From UMGS1696 sp045643285 (GTDB lineage: Bacteria > Bacillota > Clostridia > Oscillospirales > CAG-272): a stretch of 64,000 nt of DNA. The translations under genes were made by a program, and so were the position numbers. This document shows positions 8,625-16,905 of this stretch, piece by piece (positions within the stretch are counted from its first letter, which is position 1; each line of letters opens with the position of its first letter). The notes beneath the pieces are model-generated. The model worked only from the letters and a program-made list of their open reading frames with translations. It did no database searches and had not been told where the DNA came from. The stretch spans positions 1-64,000 of the forward strand of contig JAZUKN010000002.1 of assembly GCA_045643285.1 (NCBI GenBank). The letters run 5' to 3'.

Positions 8625-9101
8625 TTACTGTGCGGTGAAGACGCCTGTCGTCGGGTTATATCTGCCGACGGTCAGCTCGCCTGCCGCTTTCATTGTTCCT
8701 GTGTAGCAAAGCGCGTCCGTTCCCTCACCGATCTCATCGGGGATTACGGTGTACGTTCTCTTTATCGCGCTGTAAGCACCGCTGACTGCCGCCTCGAATG
8801 TGTCTACCGAAATGATCTCGACCTTTGCATCATCTCCTGTAAGCTCTCTGTCCGTGATCTGACGGATCTTCGAGATAGCGGGAGAATCGGAGTATATTTC
8901 GGTTTCATAGTCGATTTCGGGAGCGTAGCCCGTGATGTCGGTGCGCTTTGATGTTTCGTTTATGTAGCGTCGCTGATAGCTGACGGCGTTTTTCGATTCC
9001 TTGAATTCGGTAAAGCCCTCGCCTATCTGCGACCATACGGGACTCAGTGCAGTACCCGTATTCATATAGTGCTGTCTGTCAGCTCTTTTTACGATTGACA
9101 T
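8625..9101 (-). CDS. major tail (tube) protein
   Basis: A 158-residue tail tube subunit. The opening MSIVKRADRQHYMNTG and the central YINETSKRTDITGYAPEIDY resemble the tube proteins of small Gram-positive siphophages; the remainder alternates beta strands and ends with a short beta hairpin. The start at 9101 follows GGAGAC; an upstream in-frame ATG lies within that site and is less likely. It is followed by the chaperone genes and preceded by head-tail joining genes, as in other siphophages. A single tube gene and no sheath gene argue for a non-contractile tail. Confidence 0.8.
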   Translation of the reverse strand: MSIVKRADRQHYMNTGTALSPVWSQIGEGFTEFKESKNAVSYQRRYINETSKRTDITGYAPEIDYETEIYSDSPAISKIRQITDRELTGDDAKVEIISVDTFEAAVSGAYSAIKRTYTVIPDEIGEGTDALCYTGTMKAAGELTVGRYNPTTGVFTAQ

Positions 9102-9129
9102 TTTTGTCTCCAATCATTTTTCATTCTGT

Positions 9130-9531
9130 TTATTGTGCTTTCCTGTAATAGCCGAACGAATACGCCGCGCGGTATTCTTCTTCGCCGTTCTCGTAGATCG
9201 CCGATTTGAAGGTGCCGCCTACGGGGGAGACTCTCCCGTATTCTCCGCCGTCAAGCGGTACGGGATTGTCTCTCACATAAGCATTTACGGCGGTGAAGAA
9301 GTCAACTGCGTCAAGCCTTTCGCGTACGGACTTGTGAGAACAGCGCAGGCGTATCTCAAACGGGACCTTGATCCTTGCCGAGCCGTCGATGTATTCGCGT
9401 TCCGCGTCCTCTCCGCCCGATAGCATAACGCACGCCGCGCCTTCTCTCCACGTTTCCGGGACGAAGACGGTGTCCGTGTCCATATTGTTCAGATATTCGC
9501 ACAAAAGCACAGGATATGAGTATTCGTCCAT
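9130..9531 (-). CDS. minor capsid / tail terminator protein
   Basis: A 133-residue protein in the place of the tail terminator or Minor_capsid_3-type protein. It has a compact alpha/beta pattern with a strand-turn IPFEIRLRCSHKS-like segment (residues about 65-80) and the motif LDAVDFFTAVNAYVRDNP, typical of head-tail joining proteins that cap the tube. The start at 9531 follows AAAGGAAAGAG. Function is inferred from order and fold pattern. Confidence 0.65.
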   Translation of the reverse strand: MDEYSYPVLLCEYLNNMDTDTVFVPETWREGAACVMLSGGEDAEREYIDGSARIKVPFEIRLRCSHKSVRERLDAVDFFTAVNAYVRDNPVPLDGGEYGRVSPVGGTFKSAIYENGEEEYRAAYSFGYYRKAQ

Positions 9532-9572
9532 TGGTTCTCTTTCCTTTGTGCCTGCTTTTATTTTATCTCCGT

Positions 9573-9899
9573 TCAGTCTTTCATCAGTGCGACGGCGACC
9601 GTCCACTTCCAGCGATCGAGATATGCGCTTTTCGCGGCTTCAAACCAGCGTGCCGTCGCTTTCGGATGCTTTCTCGGGTTGAACGGATGATTGGCGTAGT
9701 AACATTCGCTCGCATAAGGTGCCGAATAGACGATCGATGCGTGCGACGAGCCTTTTGTTTCGGTGTGTACGGTACGCATCAGTCTGCCAGTACGGTACGG
9801 TACGAATTCTTCGCTTGACGCGAGAACTTCGTCTGCGAGCTTCACGACTGCCGCTTTCGCGCGTTCGTTCATCTTTTTGCTGAGTTTTTCGAGTGTCAT
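9573..9899 (-). CDS. minor capsid protein, HK97 gp10/Minor_capsid_2-like
   Basis: A 108-residue head-tail joining protein. A long N-terminal helix leads to VPYRTGRLMRTVHTE and then YSAPYASECYYANHPFNP, a pair of motifs characteristic of the gp10-like/Minor_capsid_2 families (PxxTGxLxxS...YAxxxxxG). The start at 9899 is preferred over the upstream ATG because GAGGT lies 9 bases before it. It probably sits at the connector/tail interface. Confidence 0.75.
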   Translation of the reverse strand: MTLEKLSKKMNERAKAAVVKLADEVLASSEEFVPYRTGRLMRTVHTETKGSSHASIVYSAPYASECYYANHPFNPRKHPKATARWFEAAKSAYLDRWKWTVAVALMKD

Positions 9900-9910
9900 A
9901 TAATAAAACC

Positions 9911-10261
9911 TCATTCAAGCCTGATGCGGACGTGAGTCGTGTTCTCGGTCAGTCCGTCGTGCTTTTCGGTGTACGAGACGCGCATCGTTTTTTCTTTCCC
10001 GTCGCAGAAGAATACGGCACAGTCGCCGTAGCCGCAGTCGGGAAGCGGACAAAGATTTCCGTCTTCGTTCCTGCATTCCGAGAACGACGGGAAGAAATAC
10101 ACGTCGACGGCGTTCTTTTCGATCATTTCAGGTGTCGTGCCGATCCGCTCGACCGCTCTGACCGACGAGAGAACGTATTCTGCGTACTCTGCCGTGTAGT
10201 CCGTGTTGTCGGAAAGGTGGATTTTCAGCGTTACCGTGTCTCTGAAAAGGGATCTGTTCAT
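9911..10261 (-). CDS. head closure / minor capsid protein
   Basis: A 116-residue protein with a beta-barrel-like pattern and four cysteines clustered near ECRNEDGNLCPLPDCGYGDC (about residues 61-82). It starts with the beta segment TVTLKIHLSDN common to head-tail stopper or adaptor proteins. Position between the 96-residue connector protein and the gp10-like gene supports a head completion role. The cysteine cluster could bind a metal or be structural; I cannot tell. Confidence 0.6.
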   Translation of the reverse strand: MNRSLFRDTVTLKIHLSDNTDYTAEYAEYVLSSVRAVERIGTTPEMIEKNAVDVYFFPSFSECRNEDGNLCPLPDCGYGDCAVFFCDGKEKTMRVSYTEKHDGLTENTTHVRIRLE

Positions 10262-10277
10262 ATCTCTTACCCCTTTG

Positions 10278-10568
10278 TCAGATATACCGGCGCATCAGTC
10301 CGCATTCCGAAAGACGCACGACTGCCGACGGAGCTACGGGCTGACCGTAGTATGTGAGCGGTGCGCTTTTGCCGGAGGGAAGACTGTAGCTTATCTTCAC
10401 GTCTCCGACCGATTCGCTCTTTATTTCCTGCGAATGAGCGGACGCATATTCAGCCTGCTCCTCTGCCGCGAGATCGAATTCGGTTTTCTGCTCCTCAGTC
10501 ATATCATCGGCTGTGACGGGAAAAATCAGCGCGAGAAGCAGTTTTCTTGCTCTTTCCGTTTCTCCCAT
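10278..10568 (-). CDS. head-tail connector-like small protein
   Basis: A 96-residue, mostly helical protein directly after the capsid gene. The sequence opens with helices (ETERARKLLLALIFPV, EEQKTEFDLAAEEQAEY), followed by a short beta turn KISYSLPSGKSAPLTYYGQP. This helical adaptor fold, size and position match gp6/gp15-type head-tail adaptors that bind the portal. No family was recognised from sequence alone. Confidence 0.55.
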   Translation of the reverse strand: MGETERARKLLLALIFPVTADDMTEEQKTEFDLAAEEQAEYASAHSQEIKSESVGDVKISYSLPSGKSAPLTYYGQPVAPSAVVRLSECGLMRRYI

Positions 10569-10580
10569 ATCGTCTCCTTA

Positions 10581-11675
10581 TCAGCCGAGATAACGGACTG
10601 CAAGCTCCGGATATACGGTCTTGAATGCGTAGAGAACGTCCATGGAGAGCGTTTCGCGCTTGTACTTCATGTCGTAGCCTCTGACAACACGGAGAGAAAT
10701 GCCGTTGTATGTGGTAACGTAGGATTCGACTCCTGCAGGTGCCTGAAGCGGACGTGTGATGAACGCGAACGCATCCGGATGGAATACGAGGTTTGCAGTG
10801 TGGTCGCCGATGACTGTTACTGCGGCGGAAGCGGATGCCGTGATGTTCGGGTAAACCTTTGCGGTTACTGTTGTACCGGACTTTGTCGCGTCTGCGAGAA
10901 GAACGTGATTCTTGCCGCCGACCGTGATGACGTCACCCTTTACGAGAGTGCCGTCGCCGGTCACTGTGAGTGCAACTGTGTCGCTGTCGGAAACCGCGGA
11001 CTTGACAACGAACGTAGAGCCGGAAGCTGAACCTTCGTGGTTTTTGACTGCCTGGGACATATAGTTTTCGATGCCGAAAACTCTGCCGATAGAGCCTGTG
11101 CGGAGTGCTTCAGAAGTGCCGCATTTTTCGGCGTTTACGATAGCAGGAACCTGTTTCAGCTTAGATGTTGCGAGAGGGCTCCATACGGCGCATCTCATGC
11201 CTGCGGGAACCTTCTGCAAGTCAAGCGCATAAGATGCGTTTGCGATGTCGTCGAGTCCGTCCGGAGTTGTTCCGGCAGTACCGACGGTGTAGGGAATGTC
11301 CTTGTAAAGCTCAAGACCTTCCGCGTTGATCTTTTCTGCAAGAGCGGCTGCGGCAGGCTCGATGAACATTCTTACAACGGAATCAAAGTCGCACGCGGCT
11401 TCGATAGCGCCGACTTCCATGTCGACTGTTGCGATGTGGTCGAGTTTGACGTCGACTGTGTCCTTTTTGAGGTTTTCGGGGGTAACGCCGGACTGCTCGT
11501 TGAATTCGGTGGCAGTCAGCTTTACGGGACAGCGTACGGATACGGTGTCGCCCTGCTTTGCGGTGCTTCCCTCGATGTTTTCCTTGTAAACAAGGTTCGG
11601 GAAAACGAGATTGTCAATCAGACGCGGCAGTGTTTCGCGCGCGATCTGCTTGACGGAATAAGAAAATTTTGCCAT
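10581..11675 (-). CDS. major capsid protein, P22-coat-like
   Basis: A 364-residue coat protein. The N-terminus MAKFSYSVKQIARETLPRL and the motifs KQGDTVSVRCPV, VDVKLDHIATVDM and FIEPAAAALAEKIN are those of the P22 gene 5 coat family, which has an HK97 fold with an inserted beta domain. The insertion, about residues 210-285, is the Thr/Val/Gly-rich segment. The start at 11675 is supported by AAAGGA 9 bases upstream; an upstream in-frame ATG has no such site. There is no maturation protease gene beside it, consistent with assembly on the scaffold encoded just before it. Confidence 0.85.
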   Translation of the reverse strand: MAKFSYSVKQIARETLPRLIDNLVFPNLVYKENIEGSTAKQGDTVSVRCPVKLTATEFNEQSGVTPENLKKDTVDVKLDHIATVDMEVGAIEAACDFDSVVRMFIEPAAAALAEKINAEGLELYKDIPYTVGTAGTTPDGLDDIANASYALDLQKVPAGMRCAVWSPLATSKLKQVPAIVNAEKCGTSEALRTGSIGRVFGIENYMSQAVKNHEGSASGSTFVVKSAVSDSDTVALTVTGDGTLVKGDVITVGGKNHVLLADATKSGTTVTAKVYPNITASASAAVTVIGDHTANLVFHPDAFAFITRPLQAPAGVESYVTTYNGISLRVVRGYDMKYKRETLSMDVLYAFKTVYPELAVRYLG

Positions 11676-11788
11676 GGTTTGATTATTCCTTTCTTTTTTG
11701 TTGCTGTGTCGTCTCGCTCCGTCCGACTGTTGAGCCAAAATCAAATCTGCACGAACGTGCCCGTTTCTCATGCGGACGGATACGGATC

Positions 11789-12217
11789 TTACAGCTTCTT
11801 TACGTTTTTGTAGTAGTCGGCGTCGGAGAGGGAATCGCTGTCAAGCGGCTCGTGACCGTGGGGCATACCCGTTCGGACCGTGCGCGGCTGTGTGGGAGAC
11901 GACTGCGCCGTGTCGAACAGATAAGGGTCACTCGCCTTTAGTGCGTCAAGCTGTTCTCTGATGCCGTGAACGCCGTCTTCGTCGACCGTGACTGCGTTCA
12001 TATCGATTACCTTTGAGATTATCCCGCGGTTTTTCGCGCCTACACGGTCAAGCTCGCGCTCCAGTGCGGAAGAACGCCTGATTTCTCTCAGCTCTTCTTC
12101 GTAGCACTGCCTAAGCTCCCGTGTGTCGCCGATCTCCGCGCCGAACTCTCCCGCTTTGACGAGAAATTCGTCATACGAGAGCTTCGTGTCGCCGAAAATT
12201 TCGGAAAGATCAGCCAT
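11789..12217 (-). CDS. capsid scaffolding protein (GP20-like)
   Basis: A 142-residue scaffold-like protein of the phage minor structural GP20 type. It is highly charged and helical from about residue 20 to 75 (coiled-coil-like, RELRQCYEEELREIR), then has the motif KNRGIISKVIDM that recurs in GP20-type scaffolds. The C-terminus is Ser/Pro-rich with a final basic YYKNVKKL helix, the usual coat-binding end. The start overlaps the portal stop by eight bases. It should direct coat assembly and then leave the head. Confidence 0.75.
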   Translation of the reverse strand: MADLSEIFGDTKLSYDEFLVKAGEFGAEIGDTRELRQCYEEELREIRRSSALERELDRVGAKNRGIISKVIDMNAVTVDEDGVHGIREQLDALKASDPYLFDTAQSSPTQPRTVRTGMPHGHEPLDSDSLSDADYYKNVKKL

Positions 12218-13586
12218 TATCGTCGCCTCCGATCCATTTGCGGCGGAATTCTTCCGCGGTGATCACGCCTGCTTTCAGCTCATCAAGATCGCGCGCACGC
12301 TGGCTTTCGCTGTCGGTAAAGAACGAATCGTCGAACGATACCGAAATGTGTGCGTCCTTGTCTACATCCATTCCGAGAACGTCGGATGCCACCCATAAGA
12401 GCGCGGACACGACGGAGCGGATGAAGAGAGCGACGTTTTTCTGATGCTTTGCCGCGTTCTGCCGCATATCCTGTCGCTCTCCCATGTACTGCGTAGCCGT
12501 CATTTTCGTCTGACTTACGTTGTCATCGAAGATGTAGTGGTGAGTGCCGAGCCCGCAACGGAAGGAAAGATAATTGAGCTGGCACTGTACTGCCTGAGCG
12601 TTTTCTGCGGCACGAAGCTCGGGATTGTGTTCGGTGATCATCGCGGTGTCGCTTATATCGCTGTCGCCTATCGTTACGAAAAGCTGCTGTGCCACATCGT
12701 CCGGCGTGAAAATGTTGCCGTATTCATCGCGGCTGACGAGCGACTGATTGATGAACACCTTTTTTCCGCCGAGTTTGATGTCGCGGCAGAAATTGTTGAA
12801 CGCGAGGTCGACTCCGCAGAGGCAGTCTGTCGCGTCTGCATAAACCGAAACGCCCATACCGCACGAGCCGTCGATGTTGTTCTGGATGTTCGGCGTGAGG
12901 ATCGCAAACAGCGGCGTGTGGGAATACGTGCGGAACTTTCCCGTGCAGTATTCGCCGTCATCTGACAGAACGAGCTTGCCGTTCTTGCGTACAAAGAAGT
13001 CGTTTGAGATGACGTAACCGTCGTTCTCAAGCAGGTGCGTCTCAATGTAGACGTACTCTTCGCCTCTGATAAATCCCTCCGAGACGAACGCCGCTTCGGT
13101 TATCTTCCCGTTTTTGATGCTCACGGGGATGATGTGCCCGGCATCTACCCACTCGAATCCTATGCGGCAGGTTTCCGGCACGATCTCGCCGTTCTCTCCG
13201 CAGTCCCCGGACAGCCGCAGGATCACTGCGCCCGTTCCGAGAGCGAACGCCTTTTCGATAAGACGGTTCGCGCCGGAGAGAAAGTCGTTCGACGCCAGCA
13301 CACCGTGAATGAATTCGTCGGCTTTTTCGTCGCCTGTGGAAATCATGGCTCTGTCGTTGAGAAGCAGTGCCGCCCAGTCCTCGCAGACCTTTTTCGCCAT
13401 GTTCATACGGTAAAGCTGTCTCCGCACGGGCATTCCGCCGACGCCGTTTTCGGTGAACTCGTGGAACGGCTTGTAGTACCCCTTCCACCAGTCCTCCCAC
13501 TCTCTGATCTTCGTGTAATACGCCGAGCCGACGGAGGAACATCCCGAACGCTCAGCCACGAGGGAGAGTATTTCATCGTTGATCAT
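12210..13586 (-). CDS. phage portal protein (SPP1 gp6-type)
   Basis: A 458-residue portal protein. After a helical start it contains WWKGYYKPFHEF, VRRQLYRMNMAKKVCEDWA and LLNDRAMISTG, conserved in SPP1-type portals, then the clip/crown beta strands and C-terminal helices with GERQDMRQNAAKHQKN. The start is placed at the third in-frame ATG (13586) because the GAAAGGA sequence lies about 12 bases before it; the ATGs at 13607 and 13598 overlap that site. Twelve copies would form the head vertex that docks the terminase. Confidence 0.85.
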   Translation of the reverse strand: MINDEILSLVAERSGCSSVGSAYYTKIREWEDWWKGYYKPFHEFTENGVGGMPVRRQLYRMNMAKKVCEDWAALLLNDRAMISTGDEKADEFIHGVLASNDFLSGANRLIEKAFALGTGAVILRLSGDCGENGEIVPETCRIGFEWVDAGHIIPVSIKNGKITEAAFVSEGFIRGEEYVYIETHLLENDGYVISNDFFVRKNGKLVLSDDGEYCTGKFRTYSHTPLFAILTPNIQNNIDGSCGMGVSVYADATDCLCGVDLAFNNFCRDIKLGGKKVFINQSLVSRDEYGNIFTPDDVAQQLFVTIGDSDISDTAMITEHNPELRAAENAQAVQCQLNYLSFRCGLGTHHYIFDDNVSQTKMTATQYMGERQDMRQNAAKHQKNVALFIRSVVSALLWVASDVLGMDVDKDAHISVSFDDSFFTDSESQRARDLDELKAGVITAEEFRRKWIGGDDNG

Positions 13587-13607
13587 TGTTGTGACCATTC
13601 CTTTCAT

Positions 13608-14921
13608 TTACTGGATTTTCTTCATGTACCTCTCAATGGAATATTCCATCGCATCGAGAATGTCGATGTCGGACGTGAAGTTGTCGAGCCGCTTGTCCGT
13701 CTGCGAGCTTTCGTCCCAGACTGCACAGCATAGCCCGTCGCGGAGCAGATCGCATCCTTTCTTGAAGAAGAACTTGCCTACCGACATCAGTGAGTTGACG
13801 AATGCTATTCTGTCCGCTATAGGTTTTTTCGCGCAGTCGAGGACTTTTATGCCGCCGCCGACCGAAGAGAGAGCTACGGCTCGCCTCAGCCCGTTTATGA
13901 GGTACTGCGCCTCGCTGTCGGCAAAGACGTAGCGTATCTCTCCGCCGGGATATGAGTCCCTGAGTCCGCCGAGGAAGCGGATGAACTCGCGGTTTATCCT
14001 GTCGGAGTCGATCTCTCCCTTCACGCCGGAGACAGCGTGCTCTGCGATGACCGCTATGGCTCCGTCCGTGAGAAACGCCGTGGCGACGAACGTTGTCTTT
14101 GAACGGTTTCCGCCGAAATCCACGCCGACGGTAATAAAATCAACGGAGGAGGGTGGTACATCCTCGAGCATAAAGGCGTTCGGATCGTCGGCAAACCGTC
14201 TGTAGATCAGTCCTTCCGCCGCGCACCGTTCTCCGAGAATGTCGCGCCTGTACCAGACGGTAGTCACGTCGTACTGCGCTGTTATCTCGTCGAGCCTTTC
14301 TTTCGTGATCAGGGGATTGTCACGGATCGTGAAGTGTGCGTAGTTGAAGTAGCCGTCACTGCCGACGTCTCCGAACCGGTCTATGTAGTCGCGGTAGATG
14401 AAGTGGTCGGGAGCGGACGGGTTCAGATCCCAGAATATGCGCCTGTCGTGTGCGGCAAGCTGACGGTTGAACGCCTCCTTGATGAAGCTGTCGGAGTGGA
14501 GATTTATCTCCGTTGCTATCCACATTCCGTAGGAGTTGCCGCGGATGCGCTTGAACGAGTCGGAGTTTTTGCCGCCGGAGAAGATGACTATCCGCTCGCC
14601 GCGCTTCGTCATCACCGACAGAGCTTCGTTTCCGCGGTATTTCTTCCAGCGGCATCTGCCCTCGAAGATGTGCTCAAGCCCAAGCCCGTTGCAGTCTCCG
14701 ATGTTCAGCTTCGCGTTGCCGAGAGTTGAACCGGATGCAAGATGGATCCTGTCAGGAGAATCTTCGAGAAGGGACGCGAAAACGAACACGTTGTCTACGG
14801 TCTTTCCGGCTCTGACAGCGCCTTCAGCTACGTTTACGGTCGATAAATAAGCCTTTTTCATATATTCTCGGTGCTTCACGCCGAATACGTAGCCGCCTTT
14901 TTTCACTGTCTCTGCCTTCAT
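13608..14921 (-). CDS. terL: terminase large subunit
   Basis: A 437-residue packaging motor of the PBSX/phBC6A51 type. Walker A is GAVRAGKT at about 34-41 in NVAEGAVRAGKTV; the Walker B-like stretch is YGMWIATEIN near 133. The RNase H-like nuclease half begins with the metal-binding aspartate in VGVDFGGNRSKTTF (about residue 267) and continues with VFADSEAQYLI. All motifs needed for ATP-driven packaging and DNA cutting look intact. The start overlaps the small-subunit stop as ATGA and follows GAGGAGGACGG. Confidence 0.9.
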   Translation of the reverse strand: MKAETVKKGGYVFGVKHREYMKKAYLSTVNVAEGAVRAGKTVDNVFVFASLLEDSPDRIHLASGSTLGNAKLNIGDCNGLGLEHIFEGRCRWKKYRGNEALSVMTKRGERIVIFSGGKNSDSFKRIRGNSYGMWIATEINLHSDSFIKEAFNRQLAAHDRRIFWDLNPSAPDHFIYRDYIDRFGDVGSDGYFNYAHFTIRDNPLITKERLDEITAQYDVTTVWYRRDILGERCAAEGLIYRRFADDPNAFMLEDVPPSSVDFITVGVDFGGNRSKTTFVATAFLTDGAIAVIAEHAVSGVKGEIDSDRINREFIRFLGGLRDSYPGGEIRYVFADSEAQYLINGLRRAVALSSVGGGIKVLDCAKKPIADRIAFVNSLMSVGKFFFKKGCDLLRDGLCCAVWDESSQTDKRLDNFTSDIDILDAMEYSIERYMKKIQ

Positions 14922-15295
14922 AAGCCGTCCTCCTCTCCGAAGATCTCACTCCGCAATTCATCGAGGGAAGTGTCCGCTGTGCAGGCGTGTTTTTCGGCGT
15001 TCTGCTTTTTTTCTTTAAGTGAAAAGTACAGCTTGATCGCCTGTACGTTGTCGCCTCGTATCAGCGAGAACAACTTCGACCAGACGAACGGCTCTTCGGC
15101 TTCGGCAAAGCTGACTGCGAGTGACGATGTGTACGCCGGAAACGCGCCGTCCGTCACCCACTTTGTAAACTCGTCTTCACCGATTCCGTTTTCCGCGAGG
15201 ACCTCGGAAGTGTCCCGTCCGCCTCTCACGATCTCGTGCGCGATCTTTATTTGAAGCTCGCTGAGAGACTGAACGGAAAAGTCATTTTTGCTCAA
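14918..15295 (-). CDS. terS: terminase small subunit
   Basis: A 125-residue DNA-binding packaging subunit. It has a helix-turn-helix-like N-terminus (LSELQIKIAHEIVRGGRDTSEVLAENGI) and DEFTKWVTDGAFPAYTSSL, a pattern of the phBC6A51-type small terminase. The C-terminus is helical and charged, suited for oligomerisation or binding the large subunit. The start is TTG at 15295 with a near-perfect AAAGGAGG site. It is the first gene after the LexA-box promoter. Confidence 0.75.
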   Translation of the reverse strand: MSKNDFSVQSLSELQIKIAHEIVRGGRDTSEVLAENGIGEDEFTKWVTDGAFPAYTSSLAVSFAEAEEPFVWSKLFSLIRGDNVQAIKLYFSLKEKKQNAEKHACTADTSLDELRSEIFGEEDGL

Positions 15296-15325
15296 ATCGT
15301 ACCTCCTTTCTTCCGTTGTGCCATT

Positions 15326-15355
15326 ATTGTATCACACGAACATTTGTTCTGTCAT
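15326..15355 (-). promoter_or_regulatory. SOS-type promoter of the particle cluster with LexA operator
   Basis: Read leftward: -35 ATGACA (15355-15350), 18-base spacer, -10 TACAAT (15331-15326). The spacer contains GAACAAATGTTC (15338-15349), the GAAC-N4-GTTC core of the Bacillus/Clostridium LexA box CGAACRNRYGTTYC, ending in TG as seen on the plus strand CGAACATTTGTTCT. An operator between -35 and -10 would block polymerase, so expression of the head-tail cluster is expected to rise after DNA damage. From 15356 to 15549 I see no gene or other clear site. Confidence 0.8.
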
Positions 15356-15549
15356 CCCGTCTTTTTCCGAGAAAAATCCAACGTGCCGTTCATAATTCGT
15401 TCGACGGATTCTGACTTTTTTCACTGTCGGAGAAGCGGGAATCAAGCGGTTTCGTGTCGGTTTTCGTCGGGAAATCTACCGTTCTGCGGGAAAGAAGAGA
15501 AAATGTTGTAACAATTTGTTCACACACTCGGAAGATAAAACGGCAGGTA

Positions 15550-15578
15550 TTGCAATTTGCCGAAAAATGTTGTATAAT
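15550..15578 (+). promoter_or_regulatory. sigma-A promoter for the 3D-domain gene
   Basis: TTGCAA (15550-15555), a 17-base spacer and TATAAT (15573-15578), followed by an AT-rich leader to the TTG start at 15651. It is divergent from the LexA-box promoter about 200 bases away. Confidence 0.8.
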
Positions 15579-15650
15579 GTAAAATATAATAGAGATATTA
15601 TGGATTTTTACGCAGTTTTGTTTTGCTGACGCAAAGAAAGGAGCAATACC

Positions 15651-16904
15651 TTGACAAACTACGAAAACGATAATCATTTGTCCGAGGAAGAACTGACCGA
15701 ACAGGCGGAAAACGAAGCCGTCGAAGAAGAAACAGAGCTTTCATATGACGCTGACGGTGAAGTTTCCGAAACAGTCGAAATCGAAGAGTACGACGACGGA
15801 GAAGACATTTCCGCCGTTGCCGAATCGCTTGCGATGTTCAGAAATTCTCACGCCTCCCCGGACGCAAAAAAAACCGAAAACGAAGCGGAATCCGGTGCGA
15901 ATCCAGACGAAGACGACGCGCAGAACATTGGTGTCGGGCATCTGTTCTACGGTTTTACACTCAAAAAGACCGTAGTGACCGTGCTTGCGGCACTGCTGAC
16001 TCTCGGCGTGATGCTCTCGTCAATGGTGACAGCGGTTGCGTTCTCCGGCGACAAAACAAAACGCCCGTCCGACTGCGATATGACGGCAGACGAAGAGGCG
16101 GAGGACAAAGCACGCGAAGAAGCCGCGAAACGCGCACCGCTTGTCTATGAGGACGAGAACACACAGTTCAAGGTCAGACTTGATTTCTTCGATCGGGAAG
16201 ACGTCGAGCTGTATGCGACAAAAATGACTCTCGGCGAGTTGCTCGATAAGTCCGGCATCGAGCTTGAAGAGGGCGAAGAGCCGACTATTTCGCTTGATAC
16301 GATGCTCGGCGGCGAAGCGACGGTCGCGTTCGACAAATACGAAACGGTGACCGACGTGGTGACCGAGACAGTCGACTACGAAACTGAAGCAAGAGAGACC
16401 GACCTTATCTGGATCGGTACGACGAATTACGTCCAGTACGGCAAAGAGGGAAAAGCGGAGATCACATATTCTGTCAAGCTGAAAAACGGCGAGGAAGTCA
16501 GCCGCGAGGAAGTCGGGCGCTATACTGTCGAATGGCCCGTGAAGGAAATATACGAGGTCGGCGTCGGCGGTTCGTTCACAGGAGCGGACGGAAAATCTTA
16601 CTCCTATTCGATGCGTAAGATCGTCAAAGCTACATATTACTATATTCCGAACGATCCTTATACATATCTCGGCAACCCCCCCGATCACTCGACTATCGCA
16701 GTCGACATGAACGTTATCCCGCTCGGCACATGGCTGTACGTCAAGAATAACAGATACGACTTCGGACTGAGACAGGCGCAGGACATCGGCGGCGCGATAA
16801 AAGGCGATATGATAGATATATGGCTTGACGGTACGGAGGCAGGCTACGCGAACTTCCACCAGGAGGGCATAGTCTACGATATGGAAGTGTACTACGTTAA
16901 CTGA
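15651..16904 (+). CDS. membrane-anchored G5/3D-domain cell wall protein
   Basis: A 417-residue protein with an acidic cytoplasmic N-terminus (about 1-105), one membrane segment (about 107-131), a G5-type region (about 230-310) and a C-terminal 3D domain. The 3D domain shows the three aspartates of AVDMNVIPLGT, QDIGGAIKG and MIDIWL, the hallmark of YabE/YocH-type peptidoglycan hydrolases related to MltA. It likely acts on septal or lateral wall peptidoglycan. The start is TTG at 15651 after AAAGGAG. The serine hydrolase gene follows after one base. The long acidic N-terminus is unusual for YabE, which has a short cytoplasmic tail. Confidence 0.85.
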   Translation: MTNYENDNHLSEEELTEQAENEAVEEETELSYDADGEVSETVEIEEYDDGEDISAVAESLAMFRNSHASPDAKKTENEAESGANPDEDDAQNIGVGHLFYGFTLKKTVVTVLAALLTLGVMLSSMVTAVAFSGDKTKRPSDCDMTADEEAEDKAREEAAKRAPLVYEDENTQFKVRLDFFDREDVELYATKMTLGELLDKSGIELEEGEEPTISLDTMLGGEATVAFDKYETVTDVVTETVDYETEARETDLIWIGTTNYVQYGKEGKAEITYSVKLKNGEEVSREEVGRYTVEWPVKEIYEVGVGGSFTGADGKSYSYSMRKIVKATYYYIPNDPYTYLGNPPDHSTIAVDMNVIPLGTWLYVKNNRYDFGLRQAQDIGGAIKGDMIDIWLDGTEAGYANFHQEGIVYDMEVYYVN

Positions 16905-16905
16905 T

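Larger units (their letters stand above)
3046..15355 (-). mobile_element. lysis-less head-tail morphogenesis cluster (GTA-like or domesticated prophage)
   Basis: Seventeen intact genes on one strand run in the canonical siphophage order: small and large terminase, portal, scaffold, capsid, four connector/head-completion genes, tube, two assembly-chaperone candidates, tape measure, distal tail, tail hub, fibre, terminal tail protein. Genes overlap or sit a few bases apart and nearly all have good ribosome binding sites. A single promoter at 15326-15355, with a LexA operator, lies at the head, and a shared terminator at 3046-3088 ends it. I see no integrase, repressor, replication, holin or endolysin gene, no flanking att repeat, and codon use like the host genes. 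The head-tail identity is well supported; gene transfer agent versus frozen prophage is an inference. Confidence 0.8.

Noticed and set aside
3046..15355. Contractile injection system
   Set aside because: There is no sheath, baseplate wedge or AAA+ ATPase gene, and terminase, portal and capsid genes are present, so it builds a head with a flexible tail.
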